From: Spirochaetaceae bacterium
Lineage (GTDB): Bacteria > Spirochaetota > Spirochaetia > DSM-27196 > SLAA01
Assembly (NCBI GenBank): GCA_007695055.1
Contig: REEM01000110.1
Coordinates: 1 to 60,458 of the forward strand
Length of the DNA stretch: 60,458 bases
Direction of reading: 5' to 3'
Part shown: piece by piece, positions 36,110-44,811 of the stretch
How the letters are laid out: each line of letters opens with the position of its first letter
Position numbering within the stretch: position 1 is the stretch's first letter
Notes under the pieces: generated by a model
Told to the model about the DNA's origin: nothing
Databases searched by the model: none
The model's input: the letters and a program-made list of their open reading frames with translations, nothing else
Program-made: the position numbers and the translations under genes

Positions 36110-37429
36110 CTACTGTCGGATTGGCTGGGTGCGCTCCTCCCACGGCGGGAGCGGCACGTTTATGAAATCTGCAACCGCGAGGTCTCGCGGGTAGGTGACG
36201 CGCAGCCGCTGATCCTGCCACTGCTGCACAACCGGAATGGCTCGCAGATTCTGGCCGGAATTCTCGTGATCCACTCCAGCAAACTCAAATCCAAACCCGG
36301 TGATAGAGTCGAGAGCGTCTACATTGACGTTGGCCGCCGCTGCCATCATGTCCTCTATCGAGGTAGATGCGGCGTTAGGAACGATCTCGTTCAGAAAGAC
36401 CCAGGTACCCATGAAACCCCAGTCGGTGTACGGACCTTGGGTCCAACCGCGGGCTTCAACACGAGACTGCAGCTCACTTAGCAGGTTCTGAGCTTCTGGT
36501 GTAAGAGACTCAACATTGATTGATCCGGAAGTAGGTGGAACCACGTTGAAGATGCCGTCCGAGTTGGTACCGAGCGGTCGTGCAAAATCTTCCTGTCCGT
36601 ATCCACCGCCGACACCAACAACTGCGGGCATATCAACTCCGAGTTGCTGTGCCTGGCGCCAGAACAGTACCCCATCGGGAACCTGGGCAATGTGGATGAC
36701 CGCGTGTGGTCGCTCCTGCTGTATTCGTAGCAGTACTGAGGAGAGATCGCTGGTGGTTGCCGCTGGGTAGCTCTCGCGCACAACAAGTCTGGCGGGGGAG
36801 TCATCTATGCGACCCACTGCTGCGTCCGCTATTGAGGTACCGAACTCATCATCGGTGAAGACAAGCGCAACGCGCATATCTGCCTCGGCCACTCCAAGTT
36901 CCTCGGCAAGGCCGGTCAAGATGAAGTCGGCAGCAGCCGCTCCGAGCGAACCCGAGGAAATAGTGGTGCGCAGCACGTTTGAGGTGTTGCGGGTGATCCC
37001 TTCCGCCCAGGCGGTGGTCTCTACGTACAGCACATTGAGTCGTTCCGCTGCGGGCGCAGTTGCCGAAGCAACGGCCGAAGAGAAAGTACCCATGACCACG
37101 TCAACGTTTTGCTGGGTAATGAGCTGACGTACACCGGTGGTTCCGGTTGCGGGATCGGGAGCGTCGGCGTCAAACAGTTCAACGGTGATGCCGTGCGGGT
37201 TGGTCTCGTTAAACAGGTCAACGGCTATCTGCGTTCCCTGTAGCGCGTTAGAGCCGCCAAAAGCCATACCGCCCGTCTGTGGGAAGAGCGCCCCGACGCG
37301 TAGCGTCGTAATTCCGACCTCTTCTGCGGGAGCTGGCTCGGCCGCTCCTCCGGCAAACAGGTGCCCTCCGGTAATGACAAACGCCACTATCAGAGCGAAA
37401 AACATTACTCTGCGAATTCCTACTTTCAT
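36110..37429 (-). CDS. livK: HAAT-family substrate-binding protein LivK
   Basis: 439 residues, larger than the usual 370. The signal peptide ends ITGGHLFAGGAAEPAPAEE, a spirochaete-type leader without a clear lipobox Cys. Type I periplasmic binding fold: VGALFPQTGGMAFGGSNALQGTQIAVDLFN, VVMGTFSSAVASATAPAAERLNVLYVE. The ligand is an amino acid, amide or urea-like compound. 'aaggaggt' is directly upstream. First gene of livKHMGF and probably the most expressed. Confidence 0.92.
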   Translation of the reverse strand: MKVGIRRVMFFALIVAFVITGGHLFAGGAAEPAPAEEVGITTLRVGALFPQTGGMAFGGSNALQGTQIAVDLFNETNPHGITVELFDADAPDPATGTTGVRQLITQQNVDVVMGTFSSAVASATAPAAERLNVLYVETTAWAEGITRNTSNVLRTTISSGSLGAAAADFILTGLAEELGVAEADMRVALVFTDDEFGTSIADAAVGRIDDSPARLVVRESYPAATTSDLSSVLLRIQQERPHAVIHIAQVPDGVLFWRQAQQLGVDMPAVVGVGGGYGQEDFARPLGTNSDGIFNVVPPTSGSINVESLTPEAQNLLSELQSRVEARGWTQGPYTDWGFMGTWVFLNEIVPNAASTSIEDMMAAAANVNVDALDSITGFGFEFAGVDHENSGQNLRAIPVVQQWQDQRLRVTYPRDLAVADFINVPLPPWEERTQPIRQ

Positions 37430-37554
37430 ACAAACCTCCTTACGGTTCGTGCATCTTCACCGTGTCGACCTTCGGCACGGCATCGTGCTCCGGAAATTTA
37501 TGACAAGGCGATATACGTGTCAAGAACAAAGATACCTATGTGGGAGGTACTCAC

Positions 37555-39627
37555 ATGAATCCTACAAAAATGACAGAAACGACATCGGAAAACATGGGGG
37601 CATTCGCCACATATAAAGTTGACGAATGCGGTCAGCAATATCATACTACCAGCATGGCAAACGAATACACCCCGGATTTTGAATGGACAAAGGGCTCTCT
37701 GGTTGGATCAATGGCTGCGTATCAGCAGATGTATGACCGAAGCATTGCGGATCCGTCCGCCTTCTGGGAGGAACAGGCTCGTGAGCGGCTAAGCTGGGAG
37801 CAGGACTTCCACACCGTCTCCGATATCGACATGGAGACCGGCTCCTTTGCGTGGTTTCTTGGCGGGCGTCTGAACGCCGCCTACAACTGTGTTGACCGCC
37901 ACGTGGCAACCCGGGGTGACCAGGTTGCAATACTCTGGGAGGGAGACAAGCCAGAGGAGGTGCGCCGTATTACCTACCGGGAGCTCCAGCGGGAGGTGTC
38001 GCGCCTTGCCAACGTGCTTGCGCGCTATGGCGTGCGGAAGGGTGACCGGGTAGCCATTTACCTGCCCATGATACCGGAGGCCGCCTTTGCCATGCTGGCC
38101 TGTGCCCGGCTCGGTGTCGTTCACACCGTGGTGTTTGCCGGGTTCAGCGCAGAGGCGCTACGCGACCGCATCCTGGACTCCAATGCGGTGGCCGTGATTA
38201 CCGCTGACGAGGGGCTGCGCGGCGGCAAGCTTATTCCCCTTAAGCGCACCGTAGATGAAGCGGTCATGGCGACTCCCAGCGTCCGCAACGTATTTATCAC
38301 CAAGCGCACCGGAACAAAGGTGCCGTTCTTTGCACCTCGGGATGTAGACCTTGACGAGGCCATGATAGCCCAGCGACCCTACTGCCCGGTTGAGCCCATG
38401 GACGCCGAGGACATTCTCTTTCTGCTCTACACCTCGGGAAGCACCGGCCGCCCCAAGGGCATTGCCCACACCACCGCTGGCTACCTGCTCTATACGGCTC
38501 TGACTCACCGTTACGTTTTTGACTATCGCGATGGCGACGTGTTTGCCTGCGTCGCGGATGTCGGGTGGATTACCGGTCACAGCTATGTCGTGTACGGGCC
38601 ACTCCTCAACGGCGCTACCACCTTCATGTTTGAGTCCACCCCGGTCTATCCGGATCCAGGTCGATACTGGGACATGGTGCAGCGGCACCAGATTACACAG
38701 TTCTACACCGCGCCGACCGCCTTGCGCGCGGTGGCTCGGGAGGGTGACGACTGGGTAAAGAAGTACGACCGCTCCAGCCTCCGAATTCTTGGAACTGTAG
38801 GGGAGCCAATAAACCCCAACACCTGGGAGTGGTACTACAACGTTGTTGGCCAGAAGCGCTGTGCAATTGTAGACACCTGGTGGCAGACCGAGACGGGCGG
38901 CATCATGATTACCCCGCTGCCGGGCGCAACACCCACCAAGCCGGGCTCGGCAACCTTTCCGTTCTTTGGCATTGTACCGGTACTGCTTGACGAACAAGGT
39001 GCGGAGATTGAGGGGAACGATGTCTCCGGTCTGCTGGCAATTAAGGATCCCTGGCCGAGCATGGTTAGAACCATACAGGACGACCACCCGCGGTTTCTCC
39101 AAACCTATCTCAGCCCCTACAAGGGCTACTACTTCACCGGTGACGGTTGCCGCCGGGACGAGGACGGCTATTACTGGATTACCGGTCGCGTGGACGACGT
39201 TATTAACGTGAGCGGTCACCGCATGGGCACCGCCGAGGTCGAGTCGGCGCTGGTCAACCACCCGGCCTGCGCCGAGGCGGCAGTGGTTGGGTTCCCGCAT
39301 GAGATTAAGGGACAGGGGATCTTTGCGTACGTAGTGATCACTGAGGGCTGGGAGCATAGCGCCGAACTCGTTGGCGAACTCCGTGGCGAGGTGCGCCGCC
39401 GCATTGGCCCCATTGCAGCACCGGACCACATTCTTATTGCAGACGGCCTACCCAAGACGCGCTCTGGAAAGATCATGCGCCGCATTCTCCGCAAGATTGC
39501 AGAGCGTCAACCCGAGGCGGTGGGAGATGTCTCAACGCTGGCAGACCCAAGTGTGGTAGATGCTCTTGTCAAAGCGCGCATGGCGCTCCCTGACGACTGC
39601 CTCACCCTTGCTGGTTGTTTTGACTGA
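37555..39627 (+). CDS. acsA: Acetyl-CoA synthetase
   Basis: 690 residues from the ATG at 37555 (after 'gggaggt'; the track's 37540 start lacks a site). AMP-forming adenylate enzyme making acetyl-CoA from acetate, ATP and Co[71 protein letters not shown], and the acetylatable Lys in [15 protein letters not shown]. The N-terminus is extended by about 35 residues relative to the enteric enzyme. Confidence 0.94.
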   Translation: MNPTKMTETTSENMGAFATYKVDECGQQYHTTSMANEYTPDFEWTKGSLVGSMAAYQQMYDRSIADPSAFWEEQARERLSWEQDFHTVSDIDMETGSFAWFLGGRLNAAYNCVDRHVATRGDQVAILWEGDKPEEVRRITYRELQREVSRLANVLARYGVRKGDRVAIYLPMIPEAAFAMLACARLGVVHTVVFAGFSAEALRDRILDSNAVAVITADEGLRGGKLIPLKRTVDEAVMATPSVRNVFITKRTGTKVPFFAPRDVDLDEAMIAQRPYCPVEPMDAEDILFLLYTSGSTGRPKGIAHTTAGYLLYTALTHRYVFDYRDGDVFACVADVGWITGHSYVVYGPLLNGATTFMFESTPVYPDPGRYWDMVQRHQITQFYTAPTALRAVAREGDDWVKKYDRSSLRILGTVGEPINPNTWEWYYNVVGQKRCAIVDTWWQTETGGIMITPLPGATPTKPGSATFPFFGIVPVLLDEQGAEIEGNDVSGLLAIKDPWPSMVRTIQDDHPRFLQTYLSPYKGYYFTGDGCRRDEDGYYWITGRVDDVINVSGHRMGTAEVESALVNHPACAEAAVVGFPHEIKGQGIFAYVVITEGWEHSAELVGELRGEVRRRIGPIAAPDHILIADGLPKTRSGKIMRRILRKIAERQPEAVGDVSTLADPSVVDALVKARMALPDDCLTLAGCFD

Positions 39628-39649
39628 GAAGCTTCGTTCGGGAGCATCC

Positions 39650-39904
39650 ATGAACGAGGCAAAGATTCCAGTATACGTTACCATAACCCGCTTCACCGGA
39701 CTGGGACGGCATGTGCATGTAGAGATGCGTGAAGAGGCGGAGCCACACAGCGACGGGAAGCTACGGGTCATGAGCTTCATCAACAGGGATCGGGCACTTG
39801 AATGGGTGCGACACACCTTTGCTCAGACCTTTGACAGCGCTACGCACGAACTGGTATTTGCCGAACCAAAGACGCGCAAATGGTTCTATCCGGAGGGAGA
39901 CTAA
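39650..39904 (+). CDS. Small unknown protein downstream of acsA
   Basis: 84 residues from the ATG at 39650 ('gggag' upstream), 22 bp after acsA. MNEAKIPVYVTITRFTGLG then RHVHVEMREEAE, later FINRDRALEWVRHTFAQTFD and a Phe/Tyr/Pro C-terminus: predicted alpha/beta, no signal peptide, no motif I recognise. Likely co-transcribed with acsA, since a hairpin follows its stop. Confidence 0.65.
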   Translation: MNEAKIPVYVTITRFTGLGRHVHVEMREEAEPHSDGKLRVMSFINRDRALEWVRHTFAQTFDSATHELVFAEPKTRKWFYPEGD

Positions 39905-39931
39905 CCTGCATTGCAGGTTCAGTTTGTCTCC
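39896..39931 (+). terminator. Nested hairpin at the end of the acsA unit
   Basis: Inner stem AACCTGC-ATT-GCAGGTT (39903-39919) inside an outer stem GGAGAC/GTCTCC (39896-39901, 39926-39931), overlapping the stop codon of the 84-residue gene. No long U-run. Confidence 0.45.
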
Positions 39932-40024
39932 GGGCTGAGCTGACACTTCCCCCGTAATTTGCCCGTAACGCTCCCAAATCTTTCTGCCTTTGCGATATAC
40001 TCGTTCAAACACATGGGGCGGAAG

Positions 40025-41041
40025 ATGAATCAACTAGAAAACGCTGATCTTGAGAAACAGTCCCGGGATATTTTGGGACACCTTTACGACGTAGCAGGTG
40101 TCGGTATGTGCGTAACTGGTGCAGACCGCAGCTTTGTTGCGGTCAACCGCGAGTACTGCGAAACCTATGGCTATGCTCCGTCTGAGTTGCTGGGTAACGA
40201 GTTTACTATGGTGCTTCCAAGCGAGCAGCGAGAAGCAGCGGCGCAACTTCACGACGACTTCCTGTTGAGAGGACAGGGGGAAGTTAGTGGGGAGTGGGTT
40301 GTTGGCGGGAAGGATGGCGCGCTACGCACCGTGCTTATAACGGCGGGGCGCCTTGAGCTGGAATACACTGTCTACAAGATTACAACCGTATATGACATGC
40401 GCGGCAGATCAACGCGCGCCAATCTCGACCAGATGCAAGAGAACACGCTTCGCGAGGTCAATCACCGAGTCAAAAACCACTTGAATAGCCTTCAGTCAAT
40501 GCTCTATCTACAGCTGCTCGAATCCGAGGGTGAAACCAAGATCGTGAGCATTCTCACTGACAGTATCAACAGGATCAAGTCCATGAGCAGGCTCTATGAC
40601 AGCCTGCAGAATGCGTCCTCGGTAACGAGTATTGGTCTCAAAGCATACCTCGACAGTCTCATTGCGGATATCGTATCTACCGGAGGTCGAGAAGACTTGG
40701 TAGAGGTCTCTCTTGATGTGGAGGACCTCAAGCTTACCGTTGAGCAGGGAGTGTCTCTTGGTCTCATCCTGAATGAGCTTGCGACAAACAGTCTCAAGCA
40801 CGCAATTCCCCAGGGCGGCTCTGGGTCAATATCGATCTCGGTGCACAGCACTGGCCCCTACATCGAGGCCAGAATCAGCGACTCGGGCCCGGGAGTGTCT
40901 GCTGACTATCTTGATCAAACTCGTGAAAGCATTGGCATGCAAATCATTTCTGCAATTGTGGGCCAACACGCCGGTGATTTCTTCCTTGAGGATCCCGAGC
41001 GCTCACAGTTTGTTGTGCGGCTCCCCCGGGTAATGGACTAA
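40025..41041 (+). CDS. PAS-domain sensor histidine kinase (HisKA_2 type)
   Basis: 338 residues from ATG 40025 ('ggggcggaag' upstream; ATG 40013 in the same frame is possible). N-terminal PAS domain (DVAGVGMCVTGADRSFVAVNREYCETYGY), then the HisKA_2 phospho-acceptor EVNHRVKNHLNSLQSML, then a HATPase with LILNELATNSLKHAIP (N box) and ISDSGPGV (G1). No membrane segment, so a soluble sensor, typically of light, redox or stress in this class. No response regulator gene is next to it. Confidence 0.9.
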   Translation: MNQLENADLEKQSRDILGHLYDVAGVGMCVTGADRSFVAVNREYCETYGYAPSELLGNEFTMVLPSEQREAAAQLHDDFLLRGQGEVSGEWVVGGKDGALRTVLITAGRLELEYTVYKITTVYDMRGRSTRANLDQMQENTLREVNHRVKNHLNSLQSMLYLQLLESEGETKIVSILTDSINRIKSMSRLYDSLQNASSVTSIGLKAYLDSLIADIVSTGGREDLVEVSLDVEDLKLTVEQGVSLGLILNELATNSLKHAIPQGGSGSISISVHSTGPYIEARISDSGPGVSADYLDQTRESIGMQIISAIVGQHAGDFFLEDPERSQFVVRLPRVMD

Positions 41042-41087
41042 CCGCCACCCTTTCGTTTGTGTCCCACCTGTTGCCAGCGTCCTCGTT

Positions 41088-41795
41088 CTACTCGACCGCG
41101 AGGGGAGCATCCCGCACTATCACATAGAGTGCGCCAAGCTGCCCTGCCAGAAGGACACCGGTTGTAGCGAGGGCGCCTCCAACCGACAACCTGTCGATAG
41201 GTGGAACCCCAATGCCCATAATATTCATCCGGACGCCCTCGCCCCAGATAGAGACAAAGACGCCGAGCACCACCAATCCTGCAACAACTGTGGCAAGGCC
41301 AACTAGCACCTTGAAGCGGCAGAATGAGAAACCTATGATCCAGCCCATGAGGAAGAACGCCAGTGCCAACACAACTCCGACGACTGGGCTGAGCACGGGG
41401 TTGCCGCCGCCGTGGACGACAGTTATTGGTAGAATGGGCTCAAGCAGGCCAGCGACCACATAACTAACGAAGGCGAGAGCCTGCAGCGACACGGCAATTC
41501 CCAGCCCCGCCAAGACTCCACCAAGGAGGAAGCTGTGCCGCGTAACTCCCTGCTGCACAAAGTACCGAATGGCGTAGACGCCGTTCACTATTCCCACAAC
41601 CAGGGCAAACACCTGGCTAAAGCCGCGCAGCAGCATCTCGGAGCGCACCTCAATGCTTCCAGCATCGCCCACAAAGAACGAAATTCCTAGGCGGACCGCA
41701 AGCATAATTGCCAGGACTACAAGGGCCCAGAACATGTACAGTTGGTACTCATCAACAGCGACGCGCGCGCTATGGTCAAGCCGGATTGATTTCAT
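41088..41795 (-). CDS. Membrane protein, permease partner of the adjacent ABC ATPase
   Basis: 235 residues from ATG 41795 ('gggagg' upstream), with six hydrophobic segments and no family motif I can name. It overlaps the ATPase gene by 20 bp, as in two-component exporters of the YtrBC/ABC-2 kind. Its substrate is unknown; cell-envelope stress or peptide export is common for such modules. Confidence 0.75.
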   Translation of the reverse strand: MKSIRLDHSARVAVDEYQLYMFWALVVLAIMLAVRLGISFFVGDAGSIEVRSEMLLRGFSQVFALVVGIVNGVYAIRYFVQQGVTRHSFLLGGVLAGLGIAVSLQALAFVSYVVAGLLEPILPITVVHGGGNPVLSPVVGVVLALAFFLMGWIIGFSFCRFKVLVGLATVVAGLVVLGVFVSIWGEGVRMNIMGIGVPPIDRLSVGGALATTGVLLAGQLGALYVIVRDAPLAVE

Positions 41796-42711
41796 GGGTT
41801 CCTCCCTTGGTGAGTGAATCTGCGGGTTCGGTAAGATGAATGAACAGGTCTTGCAGCGACGCCGGAGCACATTCCAGGCCTGTCGCTTCTGCTGCGGCTC
41901 TATCCTGGTCGCTGAGTACTCCGTAGAGCATTACCGCTGCGGTAGGGCCCAGGCGCTTGTTGTCAATGACGGTCTTGTCTGCGGTGAACTGCTCTACAGC
42001 ACCCGCCTCGCCGGTGACGGTGGTGCCGCGCTCAAGCAGCGTGTCTTGTGGCTCGTCAAAGAGCAGGCTTCCGTTGTGCAGGATGAGCACCTGGTCAAAG
42101 AGGTAGGCGGCCTCTGAGACGAGGTGTGTTGAGAGAACAAAGGTTCGCCCCGTTGCTGCGCGCTGATCAAGAATTGTGTTGTAGAACAGGTTTCTCGACG
42201 GCGCATCCATTCCGTGGTGGACTTCGTCAAACAGCGTAAGAGGCGCTCCTGAGGCTAGTCCCTCAACGGCGCTGACTGCGGACTGCATACCCAGGGAGAG
42301 CTCCGAGAGCGACTTCTTACGGTCAAGTCCAAAGCGCCGTGCAAGGTCCATGGCAAGGTCAATATCGAAATCCTTGCGATATCGCGCGCAATGTTTGAGG
42401 GTCTCCTCAACTGTGTCGGATTCATCGCTCACGTCTCTGGCAAAGACAAAATGTACCAAGCTCATTCGTGCTGCATCTTCAAAAGGGTCGTCACCCTGTA
42501 CATGGACGCTCCCGGTACTCGGTCTGCGGTATGAGGCCAGAAGTGACAACAGGGTCGTCTTCCCTGCGCCGTTGCGTCCAATAAGACCGTAGATCAAGCC
42601 CGGTTCGATGCTGGTGCTTACAGAGTCAAGGGCAACGGTTTTCCCAAACCTCACCCCGACATTGTTCAGTGTCGCCAGGGGCAAAGTCTCAGTCTGTTGC
42701 GTGGTTGTCAT
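41776..42711 (-). CDS. ABC transporter ATP-binding protein (ABC-2/YtrB-like)
   Basis: 311 residues from ATG 42711 ('aaggagg' upstream). Walker A GRNGAGKTTLLSLL, signature-region LSELSLGMQSAVSAVEGL (LSLGM for LSGGQ), Walker-B-like LTLFDEVHHGMD in which H replaces the usual P/T, and LSTHLVSEA. The C-terminal 90 residues lie beyond the ABC fold. Middle gene of a GntR-ATPase-permease operon, with 23-bp overlap with the regulator. Confidence 0.88.
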   Translation of the reverse strand: MTTTQQTETLPLATLNNVGVRFGKTVALDSVSTSIEPGLIYGLIGRNGAGKTTLLSLLASYRRPSTGSVHVQGDDPFEDAARMSLVHFVFARDVSDESDTVEETLKHCARYRKDFDIDLAMDLARRFGLDRKKSLSELSLGMQSAVSAVEGLASGAPLTLFDEVHHGMDAPSRNLFYNTILDQRAATGRTFVLSTHLVSEAAYLFDQVLILHNGSLLFDEPQDTLLERGTTVTGEAGAVEQFTADKTVIDNKRLGPTAAVMLYGVLSDQDRAAAEATGLECAPASLQDLFIHLTEPADSLTKGGTHEINPA

Positions 42712-43072
42712 GGATGGTATCCTCCTTTTCAGCGTGCGAAATGGTAGATAGGAGTTCCGCATGCGAGATCCCAAGGCGCCGTGCCTCTCGTACGAGCGGC
42801 AGCACGTAGGCGCTTACGAAGCCTTCGCGCCGCGCCTGCCGTATCCGATCCAGCGCGTCAGCGCATACAAACATTCCAACGCCGCGTCTTTTGTAGATAA
42901 TTCCCTCGTCCACCAACATGTTCATTCCTTTCAGCACCGTGAGGTGATTCACCTGGTAGAACTTCACCATTTGAGTTGAGGAGGGCACCTGGTCGTCGGG
43001 CGCAAGGCGACCGGAGAGAATCATGTCCTCAATGTGGCTCTTGATCTGTACAAACAAAGGATCAGTTCCCAT
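42689..43072 (-). CDS. GntR-family regulator (YtrA subfamily)
   Basis: 127 residues: a GntR winged helix (PLFVQIKSHIEDMILSGRL, VPSSTQMVKFYQVNHLTVLKGMNMLVDEGI) and only a short C-terminal helical piece, as in YtrA. First gene of the ATPase/permease operon and presumably its repressor through the palindrome at 43095-43118. Confidence 0.9.
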   Translation of the reverse strand: MGTDPLFVQIKSHIEDMILSGRLAPDDQVPSSTQMVKFYQVNHLTVLKGMNMLVDEGIIYKRRGVGMFVCADALDRIRQARREGFVSAYVLPLVREARRLGISHAELLSTISHAEKEDTIHDNHATD

Positions 43073-43094
43073 GTCGGAACTCCATTGGTTCTAT

Positions 43095-43136
43095 GGTCAT
43101 ATGTATAACTATATAACCAGAGCCAGCCTGTGTCAA
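43095..43136 (-). promoter_or_regulatory. Promoter and YtrA-type operator of the GntR-ABC operon
   Basis: TTGACA (43131-43136), 17 bp, TATAGT (43108-43113). The palindrome GGTCATAT-N8-ATATAACC (43095-43118) straddles the -10 and the predicted start, so binding of GntR would block initiation. Leader of about 30 bases with 'ggag'. Confidence 0.72.
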
Positions 43137-43142
43137 TAGAAC

Positions 43143-43339
43143 AGTTTGGACGCCGAGGTTGCGCGTTGGGCACGAGCAAAGGCCGCGAAGAACGACACAA
43201 GTGCGGTTCCTGAGCAAGCCGGTGCGCCGCCTGCAGTCAAGCAGGATGTACCGAGATCCTCTCTGAAGACTTGAATCCACACCAGGAGTATCTGGGCATT
43301 CGGGTGACAAACCCCTTCGAGACCATTGTGGCTCATTGA
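43143..43339 (+). pseudogene. Fused relic of an RHH-antitoxin/PIN-toxin pair
   Basis: Reads DAEVARWARAKAAKNDTSA (43146-43208), the paralogue of the antitoxin at 46962 (DADVARWARIKAAENDTSV). It jumps after about 30 unmatched bases to QAGCTEILSEDLNPHQEYLG then IRVTNPF (43238-43339), the tail of the PIN toxin at 47206. About 550 bp in between are lost. DNA identity to the intact pair is visibly high, so the deletion followed a duplication. Confidence 0.8.
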
Positions 43340-43364
43340 GCGAAGCTATTCAGAAAGAAACACC

Positions 43365-43395
43365 TTGACTGGAAATGGTAGTGCAGCTACCATTT
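43365..43395 (+). promoter_or_regulatory. vapBC promoter with perfect operator, leaderless
   Basis: TTGACT (43365-43370), 17 bp, TACCAT (43388-43393), 6 bases, ATG 43400. The operator AAATGGTAG-TGCAG-CTACCATTT (43373-43395) is a perfect 9+9 palindrome filling the spacer and -10. No ribosome-binding site exists. Confidence 0.7.
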
Positions 43396-43399
43396 AACC

Positions 43400-43672
43400 A
43401 TGAACGTTACCATTGACCGGTTGGGGAGAATTGTTGTGCCTAAGCAGGTTCGCGACAGGTTTCATCTTGTTGCGGGGACTTCCCTTGAGCTTGAGGTGGA
43501 GTCTGATGGAATTCGAATTCGGCCGCTTCACCAGGAGCCAGCGCTGCAGCGAAAGCAGGGTGTGCTGATTCATCACGGGCCGGAAACGGTGAGCCTGGAC
43601 ATGGCGGAGTTTGTTAATCGTGACCGGGCAAACCGGGACACGGATCTCGTCGCCGAAGGGCCCGCAGAGTGA
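43400..43672 (+). CDS. vapB: AbrB/SpoVT-type antitoxin
   Basis: 90 residues: MNVTIDRLGRIVVPKQVRDRF is the swapped-hairpin AbrB DNA-binding domain. The tail SLDMAEFVNRDRANRDTD should fill the toxin groove. Autoregulation through the palindrome just upstream is expected. The stop overlaps the toxin GTG. Confidence 0.88.
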   Translation: MNVTIDRLGRIVVPKQVRDRFHLVAGTSLELEVESDGIRIRPLHQEPALQRKQGVLIHHGPETVSLDMAEFVNRDRANRDTDLVAEGPAE

Positions 43673-44100
43673 CGGTGCTCTTTGACACATCGGTACTGGT
43701 TCCTGCGCTCGTAGACCAGCTTGCCAACCATCCGGCCTGTTTCTCCGCGTTTGTAGTCGCTACCTCAGACGGAAATCGCGGCGTGTGCTCGACCCACGCC
43801 TTAGCTGAGTGCTACTCCGTGTTGACCTCGTTGCCGGTGCCTCGCCGAATCACCGCGCCGGAGGCGCGGCGGCTTGTTGAGGAAAGCATTCTGCAGCGCT
43901 TAACCGTTGTCGCCCTGAAGACGGAGGACTACCGCGAAGCAATGCGGACTCTTGCTGAGGCTGGCCTCACCGGCGGAGTCATCTACGACGCACTTCACGT
44001 TGCCGCAGCCCGCAAAGAGGGATGCAGTCGCATTCTGACCTACAACCTTCGGCACTTCCAGGCACTCTGCCCACCGGAGATCACTGTCACGGCCCCGTGA
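43669..44100 (+). CDS. vapC: PIN-domain toxin VapC
   Basis: 143 residues from GTG 43669, overlapping the antitoxin stop by 4 bp. PIN residues: Asp in VLFDTSVLVPAL, Glu in HALAECYSVL, Asp in VIYDALHVAAA and Asn (not Asp) in LTYNLRHF. Mg-dependent ribonuclease, usually cutting tRNA or rRNA. It appears intact. Its last 60 bp are overlapped by the antisense orphan antitoxin. Confidence 0.88.
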   Translation: MTVLFDTSVLVPALVDQLANHPACFSAFVVATSDGNRGVCSTHALAECYSVLTSLPVPRRITAPEARRLVEESILQRLTVVALKTEDYREAMRTLAEAGLTGGVIYDALHVAAARKEGCSRILTYNLRHFQALCPPEITVTAP

Positions 44101-44378
44101 AGACCCACGAATTGCGTCGTACCCTGTTCTCGTGAAACATCGATATCTTCGCGCTCGAGAAGTGATGCGACCCGATCTGGAGTCACCTGAACTGACCCGG
44201 GGCGCTTAGAGTGAACCAGCGGGAACTCAACCCGCCGGGTCTCAATCCTCATTGGGCTTCCGGCGAGCTCGTGCTCAATTGCCTGGGTGATAAATTCCTT
44301 GAGCGTCGTACCCCGCAAAGATGAAACCACCTTGGCTTTGCGGAACAACGCATCTGGCAAATCAATTGTCGTACGCAT
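44040..44378 (-). CDS. Orphan ribbon-helix-helix antitoxin
   Basis: 112 residues from ATG 44378: MRTTIDLPDALFRKAKVVSS, LRGTTLKEFITQAIEHEL is a VapB-type RHH domain. After LEREDIDVSREQ the frame runs antisense into vapC, ending in low-complexity residues with no family look, so the natural end and the partner toxin were probably lost at a junction near 44110. The track start 44465 is not needed. Confidence 0.65.
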   Translation of the reverse strand: MRTTIDLPDALFRKAKVVSSLRGTTLKEFITQAIEHELAGSPMRIETRRVEFPLVHSKRPGSVQVTPDRVASLLEREDIDVSREQGTTQFVGLHGAVTVISGGQSAWKCRRL

Positions 44379-44399
44379 ATTCGCATGTTCACACATTCG

Positions 44400-44544
44400 C
44401 ACCACTAATTCAAGATTTTGGCTCCTGAACGAGCAGAAAAGCCCGCAAGAAGCGCATCCAGCCATGAGTCGTCTACCTCAAGCTTGCCGATAGATGCCTT
44501 GATCGCCACCACAACACTATGTGGGTATCAAGGAGAAGGTTCAT
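44400..44544 (-). pseudogene. Collapsed PIN toxin of the Phd pair
   Basis: From ATG 44544 (overlapping the antitoxin stop, TCAT) the frame gives MNLLLDTHIVLWW, a perfect PIN start, then stops after ten more codons. In a shifted frame AIKASIGKLEVDDSWLDALL and AGFSA follow at once, which belong about 45 residues later in the family (after the missing conserved Glu). So about 120 bp were deleted, with frameshift. Not in the ORF track. Confidence 0.75.
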
Positions 44545-44780
44545 TGTTCGCCCGCTCCAAAGGCGCTGGCGATATCTTCAGGGAGTGTATCAAAGTCATC
44601 TGCAATTCGAATTTTTCCACGGAGCCTTCCCGGCTGACGGACACCGGTTGCCCGGTTATAGGGAACCAGTACGGCAACTGCTTTTCCCGCTTTGCTGATG
44701 ATGACCTCTTCGCCGCTGACCGCACGTTCAACAAGGGCAGACAACTGTGCCTTTGCTTCAGTGATTGTGTTTACTACCAT
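44541..44780 (-). CDS. Phd/YefM-family antitoxin, partner toxin lost
   Basis: 79 residues: MVVNTITEAKAQLSALVERA, VSGEEVIISKAGKAVAVLVPY is the standard Phd fold, followed by a C-terminal KIRIADDFDTLPEDI toxin-binding helix. A 'ggag' precedes the ATG, and a perfect 16-bp operator lies 32 bp upstream. The gene is intact while its toxin is a stub, so it may survive as a repressor or anti-addiction element. Confidence 0.85.
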   Translation of the reverse strand: MVVNTITEAKAQLSALVERAVSGEEVIISKAGKAVAVLVPYNRATGVRQPGRLRGKIRIADDFDTLPEDIASAFGAGEQ

Positions 44781-44811
44781 GGCGATATCTCCGGTTGTTT
44801 CAGATAGTACC

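Noticed and set aside
38158-39429. 423-residue minus-strand ORF opposite acsA
   Set aside because: Antisense of a conserved acetyl-CoA synthetase; no domain, no ribosome-binding site, composition of a shadow frame.
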